Shown: piece by piece, positions 1 to 11,159 of the stretch
How the letters are laid out: each line of letters begins with the position of its first letter
Position numbering within the stretch: the first letter of the stretch is position 1
Origin: Amoebophrya sp. A120
Taxonomy: Eukaryota; Sar; Dinophyceae; Syndiniales; Amoebophryaceae
Length of the DNA: 64,000 nt
Direction: 5' to 3'
NCBI GenBank assembly: GCA_905178155.1
Contig: CAJINV010000002.1
Span: forward strand, 6,788,743 to 6,852,742
The notes under the pieces: generated by a model
What the model saw: the letters and a program-made list of their open reading frames with translations, nothing else
Databases searched by the model: none
What the model was told of the DNA's origin: nothing
Position numbers and translations under genes: made by a program

Positions 1-3
1 GAC

Positions 4-3000
4 ATGATCGCGCTCTGTGACAGCGTTTCTGATTGCCTGTACACTGACGTTTTCAAGGTGGACAATAAGACTCCCACATCACAAGGCACTCCCAAGATTA
101 CCACTTACATTCTGCAAGTCGCGGCGAAGACTGCCGCAGCTCTGAAGGACGAGTATTTCAACAAAGCAGGCACTAGTGATCCGGCCCCAGCAGCCGAGAA
201 ATTGCAGCAGTACCTCAATACAATCAAAGATACCGTCCTGTACACGGCTCCAGGGGCTGACGTAGAGCATGGGCAGCAGATTGTCGGGGGAGTTGTCAGC
301 GCGGGAACCCCCGTACTACAGGCGCAACCAACGTACGACAGTTACCAGCAGTTCGGTCTGCGGGATCTACCGGGGCTCTTCAGCGCAACCTATCCTGTGT
401 AAAAACGTAACGCACATTTGCATGATGGAAATCTCTTCCATGCGGAGCCCCATGAGACGCATTGTCTAGTAGCTCTGTTTGAAATAATTTCTGATGGTAC
501 AATGAGCATGAGATATTGGATTTGTGATGCTGCTGCACTAGCTCTACTAGCTGAACGCGATTACATTCCGAGCCCAAACTTGTCATGCGCAACAGCCTGA
601 TACACAATGTCTCACCCGCAGTAGAACAGTCTGTTTATGTCATGCTCATGCGCAACAGCCAAAGCCTAAGTTTGCTGCTTTGTCTTGCAGATTTCCCAAC
701 TTGACTATGGGGCGGGCGCGTTTTTACATATGATACGACTACGAAGATAGTCATGAAGGATAGCGTCACCGCTGACCAGGCGAAAGCAGTAGTTGATGCG
801 TTGCACCCGTTGTTTGTTAACCTGAAGCAGAAAACCTGCCTAGTTGCGAACGTCAACTGCGAGCGTTTCAACCTGTTGTACGGCAACTTTACTGCTGGCG
901 TTCAACCAAAAGTGCTTGCCACCGAGGAAGTCTATCCGGACCTTGCTTCGTGGCAGAAGCTGGTTAACTCCGAGGAGTACAAGGCACTCACGACCGCCGT
1001 GAAAGACACCGCTCGCCAGCAGTATATCGATAACGACCAGTCGATCTTGCACGGCGACTGGAATCTGAACGTGAACGTCGAAGACACACCAAATCCCTTG
1101 ACTGGCTACTTTGTCACCTTGGGGCAGTCTTACCAGCAGAATATGGAATTCTAAATAAACGCCGCGCTCTCACTTGTTGCAACATGATTTGTCAACACGC
1201 AGAATCACTATCACGTCGCTGCGCTTCACGCGCTCAAGCCTCTTCGCATGACAAGTGGTCCTCACCGCGCTAAATACCATTGATTAGGATCCGTGCGAAA
1301 TCTGTAATGCAAGACGCGCAAGGTCGTGGCGGTCAAAGTCCCCCCCTTTCACCACTAGCTTTTCTTTTCTCGCATCGCAAGTTCATGCAACAGTCGAGAG
1401 TGTAAAAGCGCTTGGGCTTGCCATACAGAAGGACGACGACTTTCGAACGCGAGCCACCGTGGGGGCAAGTTTGGCGCCCGCTATCGCTCTCGGGGACAGG
1501 ATGCCGGACCAGTCTCAGCCTCTCTGGAAGGATTACGAAACAGATCCGAAAAAGACGCACGTGCAAGTGAACGTGCGCNATCGCTCTCGGGGACAGGATG
1601 CCGGACCAGTCTCAGCCTCTCTGGAAGGATTACGAAACAGATCCGAAAAAGACGCACGTGCAAGTGAACGTGCGCCTGCTTAAGTTCAATAGAACGGCGC
1701 TGATGAAGCAATTCACTACGAACGGCACGGGCGACACTGTCATGGTCCCTGGGGTCGTGGCGAAAATCGCGGACGCGATCAAAGCCCTGGAGACCACGCA
1801 CCTTCACGCAGTGGCCGCTATGTGCGCTTCGTACACAGCCGGAGATAAAGCCCACAACTGCCTCCACTTCAATATGGGACTCTCAAATGTTACATTCTCA
1901 ACTGTAGTTACAACACGATTTGTACTGCGAAAATGCCATCAGTATCTACATGATCAAGCTGCTTCGCATGAGAAATTCTCGAAGAGCCAAACAGGCTGAG
2001 AATCTGCGCCAAATCTGTCATGCGAGACGCGCTAGGTCTCCCCTTTCGCGTTTGCCATTCTTGCGTCACGAATTCATGTAACAGTTGAGAATGTACTAAC
2101 GTTTGAGAGCGCCATACTCAACGTGTTTCGCAGTTGGGAATTCCCCACCGGAGGTTTGTATGCGCCAGGAGGAGCCGACAGTCAGGAGGAGAAGTACTAC
2201 CTTCTCCAGCACGCCTATGCCGAGTTCGAGGACACTGACACGACGAGGACCAAGTCTTCGCTTGAAAATTCTTCCGCGGTCAAGATGTGCATGGCGCATA
2301 CGTCTCCTGGGTCGTCTGGATGAAGACTAGTAAGTATTGCATCGAAGAAGATTTAGCAACAAAATCAGGCTTGCTTGACATTGCTCGAGTCTTGTTCGTT
2401 CTCTGTGATGCGGAGGCTGGGAAAGATCCTCTTGCGCGTCGAGCCTCTGCTCATGCAAAATAGTAGAAGACGCAGTACAGTTTAATATTGCCATGCGGAT
2501 AATAAACTACGTAGCAGCTAGAAATTGATAAACAATAATTTTCGTGGTCATCGTCATGCAGCTTCTTGGGTGCGTATATAATAGATGACAATCATTCAGT
2601 AAAGTTTTGCAACGTATCTTCATCTTTCCAGACCCGGACGTATTTGCACTCGATACGACACTGACCTGTTGGACTTCTTGAAAGATCAGAAGTTGGACGA
2701 CCCCCTTGGAACGCCGATCTTCAATATTTATGCATTGCAAAAGTTGCCTCAGGTGCCCGCCGTATCATGCTATAGGTTGCGGTATACTTATGTATCAATT
2801 GCTACTGAGAAGTTGCTTGCTCTTGGTCTTGCTGCAGCCTGCTTCTATAATATGTCGATGTAGTCGTGCGTAGCAGTTATATCAATTTATATGATCTATG
2901 ATCAAGAACAAGATCAAGCAAGAGGCTTGCTGCAAAGCGCTTGTTGCAGTACCCGGTGTACGAACTGGCCGATTGCGGTGAGTTTTGCAATGCATAGCAC

Positions 3001-4726
3001 CTTTCCTTCTGGTGCGACGGGCGATGACGTTAATGACTACCTTATCCTGAGTAAAAACATCCCCATACCAGAGTCAAGATGGGGATTTTGCAACACAAAC
3101 CTAGAACTTTTGGGGGTCACGCATGGCAAGTTGCAGTCCGTAGTGTAGTGCAGGTTCGCAAAGCCAGCTGCATCAGAAATCCATCTGCTGATCCGATTTA
3201 CAGCATTACAAATTCCAAAACACGACTAAAAATGGTTCTCCTGGCGATGCGCATTACAAATGTTCCCGTCATTGCAAATCTGCATGACAACTCTGGTGTG
3301 GGGACGTTTTTACTCAGGATATACCTCTTCTTGCATGGCGGTGGTCCGTGCCAGCACATTCCGCTCTATGGCGTTCTCAACTGTTACATTCTCAACTGTT
3401 ACATGATTTGTAATGCAAGAATGGCAAAAGTGAAAGGAAGGGCCTTGCGCGTCTTGCATGACAGATTTGGCACAGATTCTCAGCCTGTTTGGCCGTCTGA
3501 GAATTTGTCACGCGAAGCAGCTTGATGGCGTTGATAGTCAAGGCAATTTTGCATGACAAATCATGTAACAGTTGAGAATGTAACAGTTGAGAGCGCCATA
3601 CGCTCTCAGCCAGCGTTCAGCTATGCGTGGAACGAATGTTTGTTGTAGCGTCAAGCCGTGAAGATCGCCATAAATCATATCGTTTGATATATGCTTGGTT
3701 GAAGACGAAGTGGAAGTGAAGTAAAATCATTTCTGGTCGAAGATCGACGTTGATAGTACAATCAACATGTGGTCATGCTGTACTATCTCCATCACGAGAG
3801 CCCCCCTCTGGGAGATCAATCATCTGGGTCAATCATCTATGATGAGAGCATCCCTGTGGGTACTACATATAGGTTTTCATCCTACTGAGCCTCCCTCTGG
3901 GTCAATGTTCCTCTTCCTTGCATGCAAGAAATTTCGATCATGGAGAAATGCCTCATCCTTGCATGCTGGAAAAATGTCTTTGCATATTGAAACAAAAAAA
4001 CTGTACTTGGTTCGACTCCGTATGACCAACGCGGTCATTCTTTGCGTTCTTCACATTCTCGCGACAATAAGATTTTCGCAGCATACTGCTCCACGCCACC
4101 TTCTGCGACGCTGCTGAACGCCATGGCGAGTCCGGTGACGCAGCCTCTACTATCAACTTGTAGTGTGTCTGGGTCTTGAATCATGCTGTGGACAAAATGT
4201 TTGTCATGCATTTTCGTGTAGAACTGCAATTGCAATACGAAGAGAGACCACGATCTGGAATGCACAGCACAGCTGTTGAGCCTGACAAAATCCGCGGAGC
4301 AGGCTTTTTTTCCATACCTAGCCCGCATGAGGAATAATTCATGCCTTCTACTTATTCGGGAGTTGGCAAATGCTAGAGGTGTTCCAACGCCCATCCGCCA
4401 GGAGGTAAGTGGCTAGTACTGACTGTGCTGCTACTACTTCGAGGGACAAAAAGTGTGTGAGTGCGGCTCGTCTCGCTGACGATGCAAGACAGATTTTTTA
4501 TGTCCACTCCAACACCATCATGATCACGACATCAACAAGTTGCAGCAATGTTTCCAGACCCTGACATATTTGCAATGCATAGCTGCAAGCGGTGAGTGAT
4601 TTTCACAGTGCCACGGTTATTCCGTTCCTGCAGCGCTCCGCGCAGCAGCTGGCTTCCGCACAAGCGGGGGTGTCGCAGTCCCTGACCAACGGCCAGAACC
4701 AATTGCAGCAAGTACTGACGTTCTAG
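4..4726 (+). CDS. 3' part of secreted/membrane repeat protein, paralogue A (nine introners)
   Basis: Exons: up to 390, 741-1141, 1431-1872, 2122-2285, 2661-2728, 3002-3042, 3327-3366, 3606-3621, 4091-4150, 4587-4726. The 5' end lies outside the window. With each introner and one flank repeat removed, and the 97-nt duplication at 1483-1579 collapsed, the exons total 1662 nt and read in one frame to the TAG at 4724-4726. The protein aligns over most of its length with the product of 6703-9597: shared blocks are CLYTDVF/CLYYDAF, GLRDLPGLF/GLQNLPSLY, EEVYPD/MEVYPD, QQKDDDF/QQTDDDF and IPDQTQ/MPDQSQ. About 110-residue alpha/beta-like units repeat, with a Y/F-P-D-x-x-S/F helix start that recalls dimeric alpha-beta barrel (ABM-type) domains; that fold is a guess. 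The C-terminus is Gln/Ala-rich (QLASAQAG, NQLQQVLTF). Function unknown. The exon chain is well supported; a short GTGAGT...CAG stretch at 4592-4633 stays coding. Confidence 0.72.
391..735 (+). mobile_element. Introner, family A
   Basis: 345 bp. Ends TATCCTGTGTAAAAACG and CGTTTTTACATATGATA are inverted repeats. Flanks are CAACC and CGACT (3 of 5). Removal joins LFSAT to TKIVMKD in frame. Confidence 0.8.
1142..1425 (+). mobile_element. Introner, family B
   Basis: 284 bp, starting TATGGAATTC and ending GGGCTTGCCATA, between exact CAGAA repeats. Removal joins SYQQ to KDDDF. The paralogue at about 9110 has the same junction with no intron. Confidence 0.85.
1483..1675 (+). repeat. 96-bp direct duplication around a single N (assembly artefact)
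   Basis: Bases 1483-1578 and 1580-1675 are identical and meet at the lone N at 1579. Keeping both copies puts 97 extra nucleotides in an exon and breaks the frame that all other exons share. A failed contig overlap is the simplest reading. Confidence 0.9.
1873..2116 (+). mobile_element. Introner, family B
   Basis: 244 bp with ends TATGGGACTCTCAAATG and GAGAGCGCCATA, flanked by TTCAA/CTCAA (4 of 5). Joins CLHFN to VFRSW. The paralogue is uninterrupted at the matching FLNIFK (about 9370). Confidence 0.85.
2286..2655 (+). mobile_element. Introner, family C (decayed)
   Basis: 370 bp. The right end CCAGACCCGGACG...CTCGATA pairs imperfectly with CATACGTCTCCTGGGTCGTC near the left end. Flanks are CAAGA/CGACA (3 of 5). 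Removal gives SSAVK-TDLLDF with phase preserved. A GTAAGT at 2331 is not used in this model because a stop precedes it. Confidence 0.6.
2729..2996 (+). mobile_element. Introner, family G-like, flank repeat lost
   Basis: 268 bp. TATGCATTGCAAAA at the left is matched by TTTTGCAATGCATA at the right. The flanks ATATT/GCACC do not match. Removal keeps phase (TPIFNI-FPSGA). Confidence 0.6.
3043..3321 (+). mobile_element. Introner, family A
   Basis: 279 bp. Ends TATCCTGAGTAAAAACATCC and GGACGTTTTTACTCAGGATA are nearly perfect inverted repeats, flanked by exact TACCT. Joins DVNDY-L-FLHGG. Confidence 0.88.
3367..3600 (+). mobile_element. Introner, family B
   Basis: 234 bp. Ends TATGGCGTTCTCAACTGTTA and CAGTTGAGAGCGCCATA, flanked by exact CGCTC. 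Joins HIPL to SASVQ. Confidence 0.88.
3622..4085 (+). mobile_element. Introner, old copy
   Basis: 464 bp. The left end TATGCGTGGAACGAATG is imperfectly complementary to the right end ATTTTCGCAGCATA region. No clear flank repeat (TCAGC/CTGCT). Accepted because removal keeps phase (SASVQ-PTPPS) and leads to a consistent C-terminus. Confidence 0.5.
4151..4581 (+). mobile_element. Introner, family C
   Basis: 431 bp. The left end TATCAACTTG...GTCTGGGTCTTG and the right end CCAGACCCTGAC...ATGCATA match the copy at 31565. Flanks are TCTAC/GCTGC (3 of 5). Joins VTQPL-Q-AVSDF. Confidence 0.65.
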
Positions 4727-6702
4727 ACGGAGAGGATGTGAGCTGCACGACGTCCACCTCGTCGTCAGCCGTCTTCTAGGTCCTTGTACTGGCACCTAAT
4801 CCTATTTCCGTCAAGATAAAAGCAGTGTGACTTCTGGGAGAACTGAGAACAACGCTGGGCGAGATGGGCCCTGGCCCACCTGTTAGAGAAGAACATTGTT
4901 GGATGTACAACTTTGATCACGCAAAAAACGCGACGAAGTAGCATTACTACTTTCACGTAGTTTTTCGCTTGGTACTAGTATACTGTGAGGCCAGAACATC
5001 AAAAGTTCCTACGCAAAGTTCATCTTGTCAGGAAAGGACAATTTAAAAGTTGAAGTGTAAAAGACTGTGAAAACAGAAGTTTGCGATCACAAAAACAACA
5101 TCACCCTGGGAACGCCAGAAGTAGGATGTAACACCAATATTGAGAACATATAGTGATCCATATGTATCGTTATTTCAACTACTATCGCTAGCGGAGCGAA
5201 ACCCAAACCGAAAGCTTGCTATACTTAATGTGCCAATTAGGGGCAGAAGTATCAAGATTTACAAGTGTGTCGCACACATCTAAGTAGTGCGAACTGATCC
5301 TAAGCAAGCAAGAGCGCGTGTTCAGTAGTTGATGCGCAAGCTAGTGAGCAGTCGTTTTCCATACAGTGAAAAATAAAAAAGATGCATAACTGATGAAACT
5401 GGTTGATGATGCTGAAGACTAGCGTTGCGATGAACTGGTAAGAATTCCCCAGTCGGAATCGTGCGCAGTCAGCTACACTGATTGCGAGTGTAGTTTTTGC
5501 CTCAACATGATCAACACACAAGAACATCTAAAGACCTTTTCCTACTAGCATTTCGATCGCCTGCTGATCATTAGAAACCATCTGAAGAACTCCTTCGCGG
5601 TTCGGGACGGCACTCGTTCTAAAAGGAATGAGCAGGTTGCTTATAGTACATACATACATCAGTAGGAGCAGGCTGCTCATACTGACAACAAGATGAGCAG
5701 GTTTCTCATACATACATTGCAACTGATTAATACACGGGGGCAGGCGAGTCGTTATAAACGAAAAAAATGAGGAACAAGATGACTCGGAAGAGTTGGTGAT
5801 GAGGTAGCCAATCAATCTTCATCGTTGCGTGTTCTGTCATGTTTCATCTCAGGTGGAGGTGATCCCGCGAAACTAAGTAACGCTCCTAAGTTGCTTTTTT
5901 AGTGAAAAGGATGAAATAAAAGTAAAACAAAAAGGAGAACCGAAGACAAAAATGCGTTCGCATCATCTCTGCCGCACAAATAGCTCCAACGCCGGTTCAC
6001 AGATCACTCGGTAATAAAATGAGGAAAAGACGATCAAGAGGACAACAAACCCAAGTCAATGACCTGTTGAAACCAATATAATGAAAACGATCAACCTCTA
6101 CCTCTACTTATCGGTCGCGTTCCCTGTCGACGCCGAAGATGAAGCTCGTCGGTCCACGGTCAAATGGAAGAGCAGAGACTCACAAGCATATATTTGCGCA
6201 CCTTTCATCCGCCCAAAGCGATCATACAAGTTTAGTATAGGAAAAATAACTATGAGACTCTTTCAAGATGTTGAAACGAAGCACGTGAAATTTGCATCTA
6301 TCGGTATCGCCTTCATGCACATGCTCAAAAAAGAAAATGCAAACTCGAATCGTACAATTAAATGGGGCCTACCTCATCATTCTTCACAAAAATCAACTTC
6401 AGCGATTTTCAATATTGGATAATTTTGAAGACACCTACTACAAAAACTTCCAAAAGTACAATTTACTATCACATAAAAAACAAAAACTCTTTTTGGACCA
6501 AGAAGCATGTACAGCTATTTCTAGCTAGCGAAAGTCGAAAGTCTATGGACCGGGAAAACAGCAGATAGTACGACGTATCTATTATAGTTGTCGGTAGCGA
6601 AGCCGAAGAACATTAGAAAAAACGACAACAAGAATAAACTCAAGAGTAGTAGTATAGCCTCAAGAATAACGACGACCGTCCAAAGCAAAAAACGCACAAA
6701 AA
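4727..6702. other. Intergenic, AT-rich
   Basis: I see no supported gene here. Short ORFs (for example 6081-6422) have no signal beyond chance and biased, AT-rich codons. A short GAGCAGG...CATACATACAT segment repeats imperfectly near 5625-5725. The 3' end of this stretch must hold the promoter and 5' leader of the next gene. Confidence 0.6.
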
Positions 6703-9597
6703 ATGGCCTCGTCTCCGAAAGTCAAAACTGCCGCTCCTGAGCACAACAAGGGCGGCAAGAACGACCGGCCTAGCTCTTATGCCGACTATTTGTCGGACTA
6801 CGATCCGTTGCTAGAGGACGTGGAAAAGGGTCACCACGGATCTGCTGCGAAGCATGCCCGCGCCGGGGGCGGTGATAGTCGGAAGAAGTGCTCCCCGTGG
6901 TGCATCGGCCTCCTCGTGTTCTTGGTTCTCGCCCTTATGGATGTGTCAGAGTTGAAATCGACAAAGTTGAAATAATTTGTCATGCATAAAATGGATGCCA
7001 GTTGGAACCCAGTTTCTAACTGGCGCATGACAAATTTCGGTGGTCCCTAAATCCAGTTTGTCATGCTGTTTAGGCAAAGAAGAGCGATTTTCTCATGCTA
7101 CTTTAGCAGCTCGAGCTGTAACCCCAATCAGGCTTACAATCGGCCTCACTTGCCTGCTCTGCAACACACGTACCTCGGGTCATGCATTTTATGCATTACA
7201 AATTATTTCAACTTTGACGATTTCAAACCTGACGCTCCCATAGCCCTGATCGCGGGTATAATCGTGGCCATTTACTTCGCCGTCGTCAACAGCAAGGGGG
7301 ACGGATCCTTGTCAACGGAGCAAATCTACTCCATTAACCCGGTGCTGACCTTTGTGAACGCGCCGGACGCCGCCACGCAAAAGAAGGTGCAGGCTGCACT
7401 GGACGAGTTGGAGTTCACACTAATCCCGCAGCTCAAGCAGAAGTGCTACAGCCCAGTTAAGAACAAGGTGCTGGCGCAGGCCTGCCTCCGGTTCGAGACC
7501 TACCGCGGGAAGCAGGGGGACCCCACCAAGCCGGCGGAACAGAAGGAAATGGTCCTGCTGCACACGGCCTATGCGATGAACAAAACGTGGACCATATCCG
7601 GCGGAAAAACGGGGCCCACAACCGATACAGATAGTTCTTGCCATACGATAGAGATAGTTCTTGCCATGCGATAGAGATAGTTCTTTCCATGCTGCATGCC
7701 CAGATCATACATCCAGTTCCAGAGCCTGTGGCTCTGCCATGCCCCTCCGCAGGGGAGGCAATTTTTTTCTATTTGAAGTTGGGAGTTTGTAAAAATGCGA
7801 TAAGTAACCAGGAAGACCAAGATAGGGAAGTGGATCTGTGGTGCGTCTGCTGCACTAGTACTTGCAACACACGATTACACTGCACCAGCATCGTGTCATG
7901 CGTGAGCCCCTAAACAAAGGTCTGGCTTTGTCTGGCAGATTTCCCATCTCTGCTTCGGGGTGTGGGCCCGTTTTTGCTCAGGATAGACCAACCCGGACAC
8001 CAACAGCCAGGAGGTAATCGCGAACGGCTACAAGGTCTTCAAGGACACGTGGGCCTACAAGGCGTTTGACGCCGCGCTGAAGCGGTATGCGCAGGACAAG
8101 CTTTTGGACGGGGTGGACCTTACGCAGGGCAAAAAGCTCCAGCACTACGGGGGGAGCAACTGGCTCTACCAGCAGGGCGCAGGTGGGGATGAGAACAAGA
8201 AGGAGAGCAAGAACAGCGCCGCCGGCCTCGCGGAGAACCGGCGCGACTGGAAGACGAAGGCGCAGTCGAGCAGCGTGAAGGGCGCCACCGCGGTTCTGGC
8301 GTTCACGGGGGACCCGGCGAAGAAGGACGCGGTAAAGAAGGTCATCAAAGAGCTGGAGCAGACGCACATCCCCGCACTGATCGACTCCTGCTACGACGAC
8401 AGCAAAGAACCCGGGTGCCTCTACTACGACGCCTTCCGCCGCAGCAGCAAGAAGGACGACGACAGCGGCGTGTCGCAGGAGTTTGTGACTTACGTGTTCG
8501 AAGAGGCGTTTGCGACCGCCGCCGCCCAGCAGGCGCACGGCAAGGCCGAGGCGTTCACGAACTTCCGGACCTGGCGCGACTCGGACGAGGTCAAAGGCCT
8601 GCGGATTCAGCCCCTGTTCGCGTTCTCCGGGAGCGAGTTTGGCCTGCAGAACCTCCCCTCTCTGTACACCGTCAGCAACCGGGTGCAATTCAAGCACGAC
8701 GCGGACCCGACGGCGGTCGCCAACGCGGTAAAGGACTTCGAAGAGAACATTTTCGCCAACATCCGCAAAACCCCGTGCGTGAAAAAGATGGCGGACTTGC
8801 GCAAGAAGCAGAACTACAGTGGGGCGAAGCAGCTTTGCGAGCGGTACGACGTGTGGAAGAACGACGCGTACGCCGTTCCCGGCGTGACGCCGGCAGTGAC
8901 GACAACGCTGTTCTCCACCATGGAAGTCTACCCGGACCGCCAGAGCTTCCTGGATGCCATGGCTGCGGACGAAACTTACCAGGCCCTGCGCGACGCGGTT
9001 AACACGACGCACGCAACGGTGATCGACGCGGCAAGCACGAAAATTTTCGATCCCGCCGCGGCGCTCGCCGACGCGCCGTTGAGTGGGAACTTGGCGCGCC
9101 TGAATCAACAGACGGACGACGATTTCCGGCAGCAAGAGGACAGCAAGTCCTTGGGGATCGACCCGGCAAAGGCCTTGGGGGAAAAAATCCCCGACCAGAC
9201 CCAATACGCCAGTTTCGCGAAGCCGTTTGGGCGGATTACGAGCATTCAGTTCGACCCTGCCGCGGTCACCGGGAACAAGATCAAGGACGTGGTCAGCAAG
9301 CTGGAATCCGAACTGTTCCCGGCCGTGGTCACTTCTTGCAAAGATACCGAGGAAAACTGCGTCTTCTTGAATATTTTCAAGACCACGGGGTTCAGCTCCT
9401 CCACCAGCCTTGGCCAGCAGGGCTACGTCATTCAAGCCTTCTACAAAGACGAAGCGAAATTCCTGACGGAGGATATGGCCGCCCCGGCCGTGAAGGCATT
9501 AGGTGAGTACCTTCTGGCGCCAGAACAAGCACCCTTGTTCCAGGGTGACGCGGCAGGAAAGGCTAGCATGACGGGAAACTTCGTCACGTTGAACTAA
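6703..9597 (+). CDS. Single-pass membrane protein with ABM-like repeats, paralogue B
   Basis: Exons 6703-6935, 7248-7594 and 7991-9597 total 2187 nt (728 aa). The ATG follows an A-rich leader. Residues 1-65 are hydrophilic and Lys/Asp-rich. One transmembrane helix follows (about 68-92, CIGLLVFLVLAL-IAGIIVAIYF), and its codons are split by the first introner. No signal peptide precedes it, so type II topology is likely, with the large C-terminal part outside or lumenal. That part carries several related alpha/beta units with paired Cys (PCVKK...QLC, SCKDTEENC), consistent with disulfides. The tandem neighbour at 4-4726 is a clear paralogue. Function unknown; the similarity to dimeric alpha-beta barrel (ABM) proteins is only an impression from the spacing of acidic helices and Y-P-D motifs. 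Confidence 0.85.
6936..7242 (+). mobile_element. Introner, family D
   Basis: 307 bp between exact GCCCT repeats. TATGGATGTGTCAGAGTTGA at the left pairs with the TTTCAAACCTGACGCTCCCATA end. It splits the codons of the transmembrane helix (LVLAL/IAGII). Confidence 0.9.
7595..7985 (+). mobile_element. Introner, family A, with internal 23-bp tandem repeat
   Basis: 391 bp between exact GACCA repeats. Ends TATCCGGCGGAAAAACGG and CCGTTTTTGCTCAGGATA. Joins NKTWT to NPDTN. Inside, at about 7624-7693, a unit of roughly 23 bp containing GATAGTTCTTGCCAT occurs three times. Confidence 0.88.
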
Positions 9598-11024
9598 CTT
9601 TTCATGGCGGCTATTTGATCGATAACACGACCGAGACGAGCAGGGGTTGGTCATTGAGAAGTCTTGATGTACAGTTATCTAGTAAAACTTGATGTTGTTC
9701 TTGACCACGCAGCTTGAAAATAAAGAATGGGATTGTATAAGTTTGTATGCTTTTTATTGGCAACTAAAGGTTTTTTTTTTGTTTTGTGAAGCTCCTTGAG
9801 TTTGAACCGTAGTAAAGAACTACCTGCTGCTACGGTCGACTCATCGTAGTACTCATCGCCTCGCAGAGATAGTGCTATTGGAGCTCCTTTTGGGGAATGG
9901 AAATAATGATAGCCTCTTTTTATCGAAGAAGATGAAATTTATCATGTGTATGATTGGACATTTTTTGATGATGTTGATGTTGCCCTACCATGTATGATTG
10001 AACTTCTGGAGTAGTTGTATTTTCGTATGTACCTACTTCTGACTTTTACTTCTTTCCTTATCGAGATATAAAGCGTGCTAGTCGGAGCCATCCTCGTCGG
10101 ACAGAAGAAAAGCATGGAAGATACAAGGCGAGGGTGTAGAGCGTGTTGGATGATGAACACGACAAACAAAGATCGTGGTCGACGAGATAGGTCTCTAGTA
10201 CCGCCGATAAGGAACTATTGCGAGGATGCGCTAGTCGCTCGCGCGCTCAAAGTTGTCCTCCTCCGGGGCTTCTTCACGCCGCTTGTAGCGCTAGGAACTT
10301 CGCACAAGAAGAAGAACACCACCAAAAACTCTTGCTACCTTATTTTTACTACCCCGAGAAGTTTACTTCCGCGACGAGGTCTGCAAAGGCTGCTTGTTAC
10401 TCGCGAGTAGCTGCTCCGTAGATCTCGAAGAAACTTTCTCTAGGTACTTGGCATCTATTGGTAAAATTATCGCACGAAAAGAGAAAGAGTCCTACGATGG
10501 ACTTTTCCGTGTTCAGTATTAGGAGATGCGGATGCAGCCTGTTCGTACAAACGTAAGATTTGCGTTTTCGGAAATTATAATCTCGGGAACACGACGAGCA
10601 GTTTCTTCTTGCCTTGTGCTGGTATAGTAGTTTTCTTCTTCTCCGCGTCGTCTGTCGCGTATTGCTACCGTCGTTGCTGGGAACCACGACGCGGCGTCAC
10701 CGCTCCATCTCTTCCACAGTTCTTCGTCTTGCAACACCAATTGTTTTTGTTTCTTCGATCCTAGGCACCAGAACTGTTGCAAAGAAGGTCGAGCTCAAAG
10801 TGCTGAGGTTGTACAGAGTCGTGTGCGACCTGTACTAGTTCTCCCTCGCGCAAAAGGGACGAAAGCTGCCCATCGGTGCTAATCGTAATCGATCGGCAAA
10901 GAGCCACCCCGTTTTGGTCTTCGGTTTTCGGCATTGATTTCTAATTCATTTGTGCGACCCCGACCTCTCCTGCCTATTCCAGTAGACCAACAGAAATCTT
11001 TTGCAAAAACCGTATTACTCAAGC
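9598..11024. other. Intergenic
   Basis: No supported gene. ORFs of about 100 codons on both strands (10075-10410, 10397-10687) look random in composition. A T-tract at about 9771-9780 is the only striking simple feature. Confidence 0.55.
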
Positions 11025-11159
11025 ATGGCGCCGCAATCCTCAGGGTCGCGAATGAGTTTGGGTCTCCTCGTGTCCTCGCAAAAACATGCTGCAGAGAGAG
11101 ACGAGACGAGGTGTATATTGAGGGACGAATCCACCTGCCTGCAGAAAGAGATGCCCACC

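Noticed and set aside
391-735. U12-type intron because of the RTATCCTT-like 5' end in several elements
   Set aside because: The TATCC is part of the inverted repeat mirrored at the 3' end, other families start TATGG or TATGC, and no TTCCTTAAC-like branch site is seen.
2331-2635. Canonical intron from GTAAGT (2331) to CTTTCCAG (2635)
   Set aside because: An in-frame stop at 2321 precedes the donor, and the introner boundaries 2286-2655 keep phase with the flanking exons.
4592-4633. Tiny GTGAGT...CTGCAG intron of about 42 bp
   Set aside because: The stretch is open and in frame, and reading through gives the only consistent C-terminus.
7978-9435. 485-codon ORF on the minus strand
   Set aside because: Shadow of the real exon on the plus strand, caused by GC-rich third positions; no family features.
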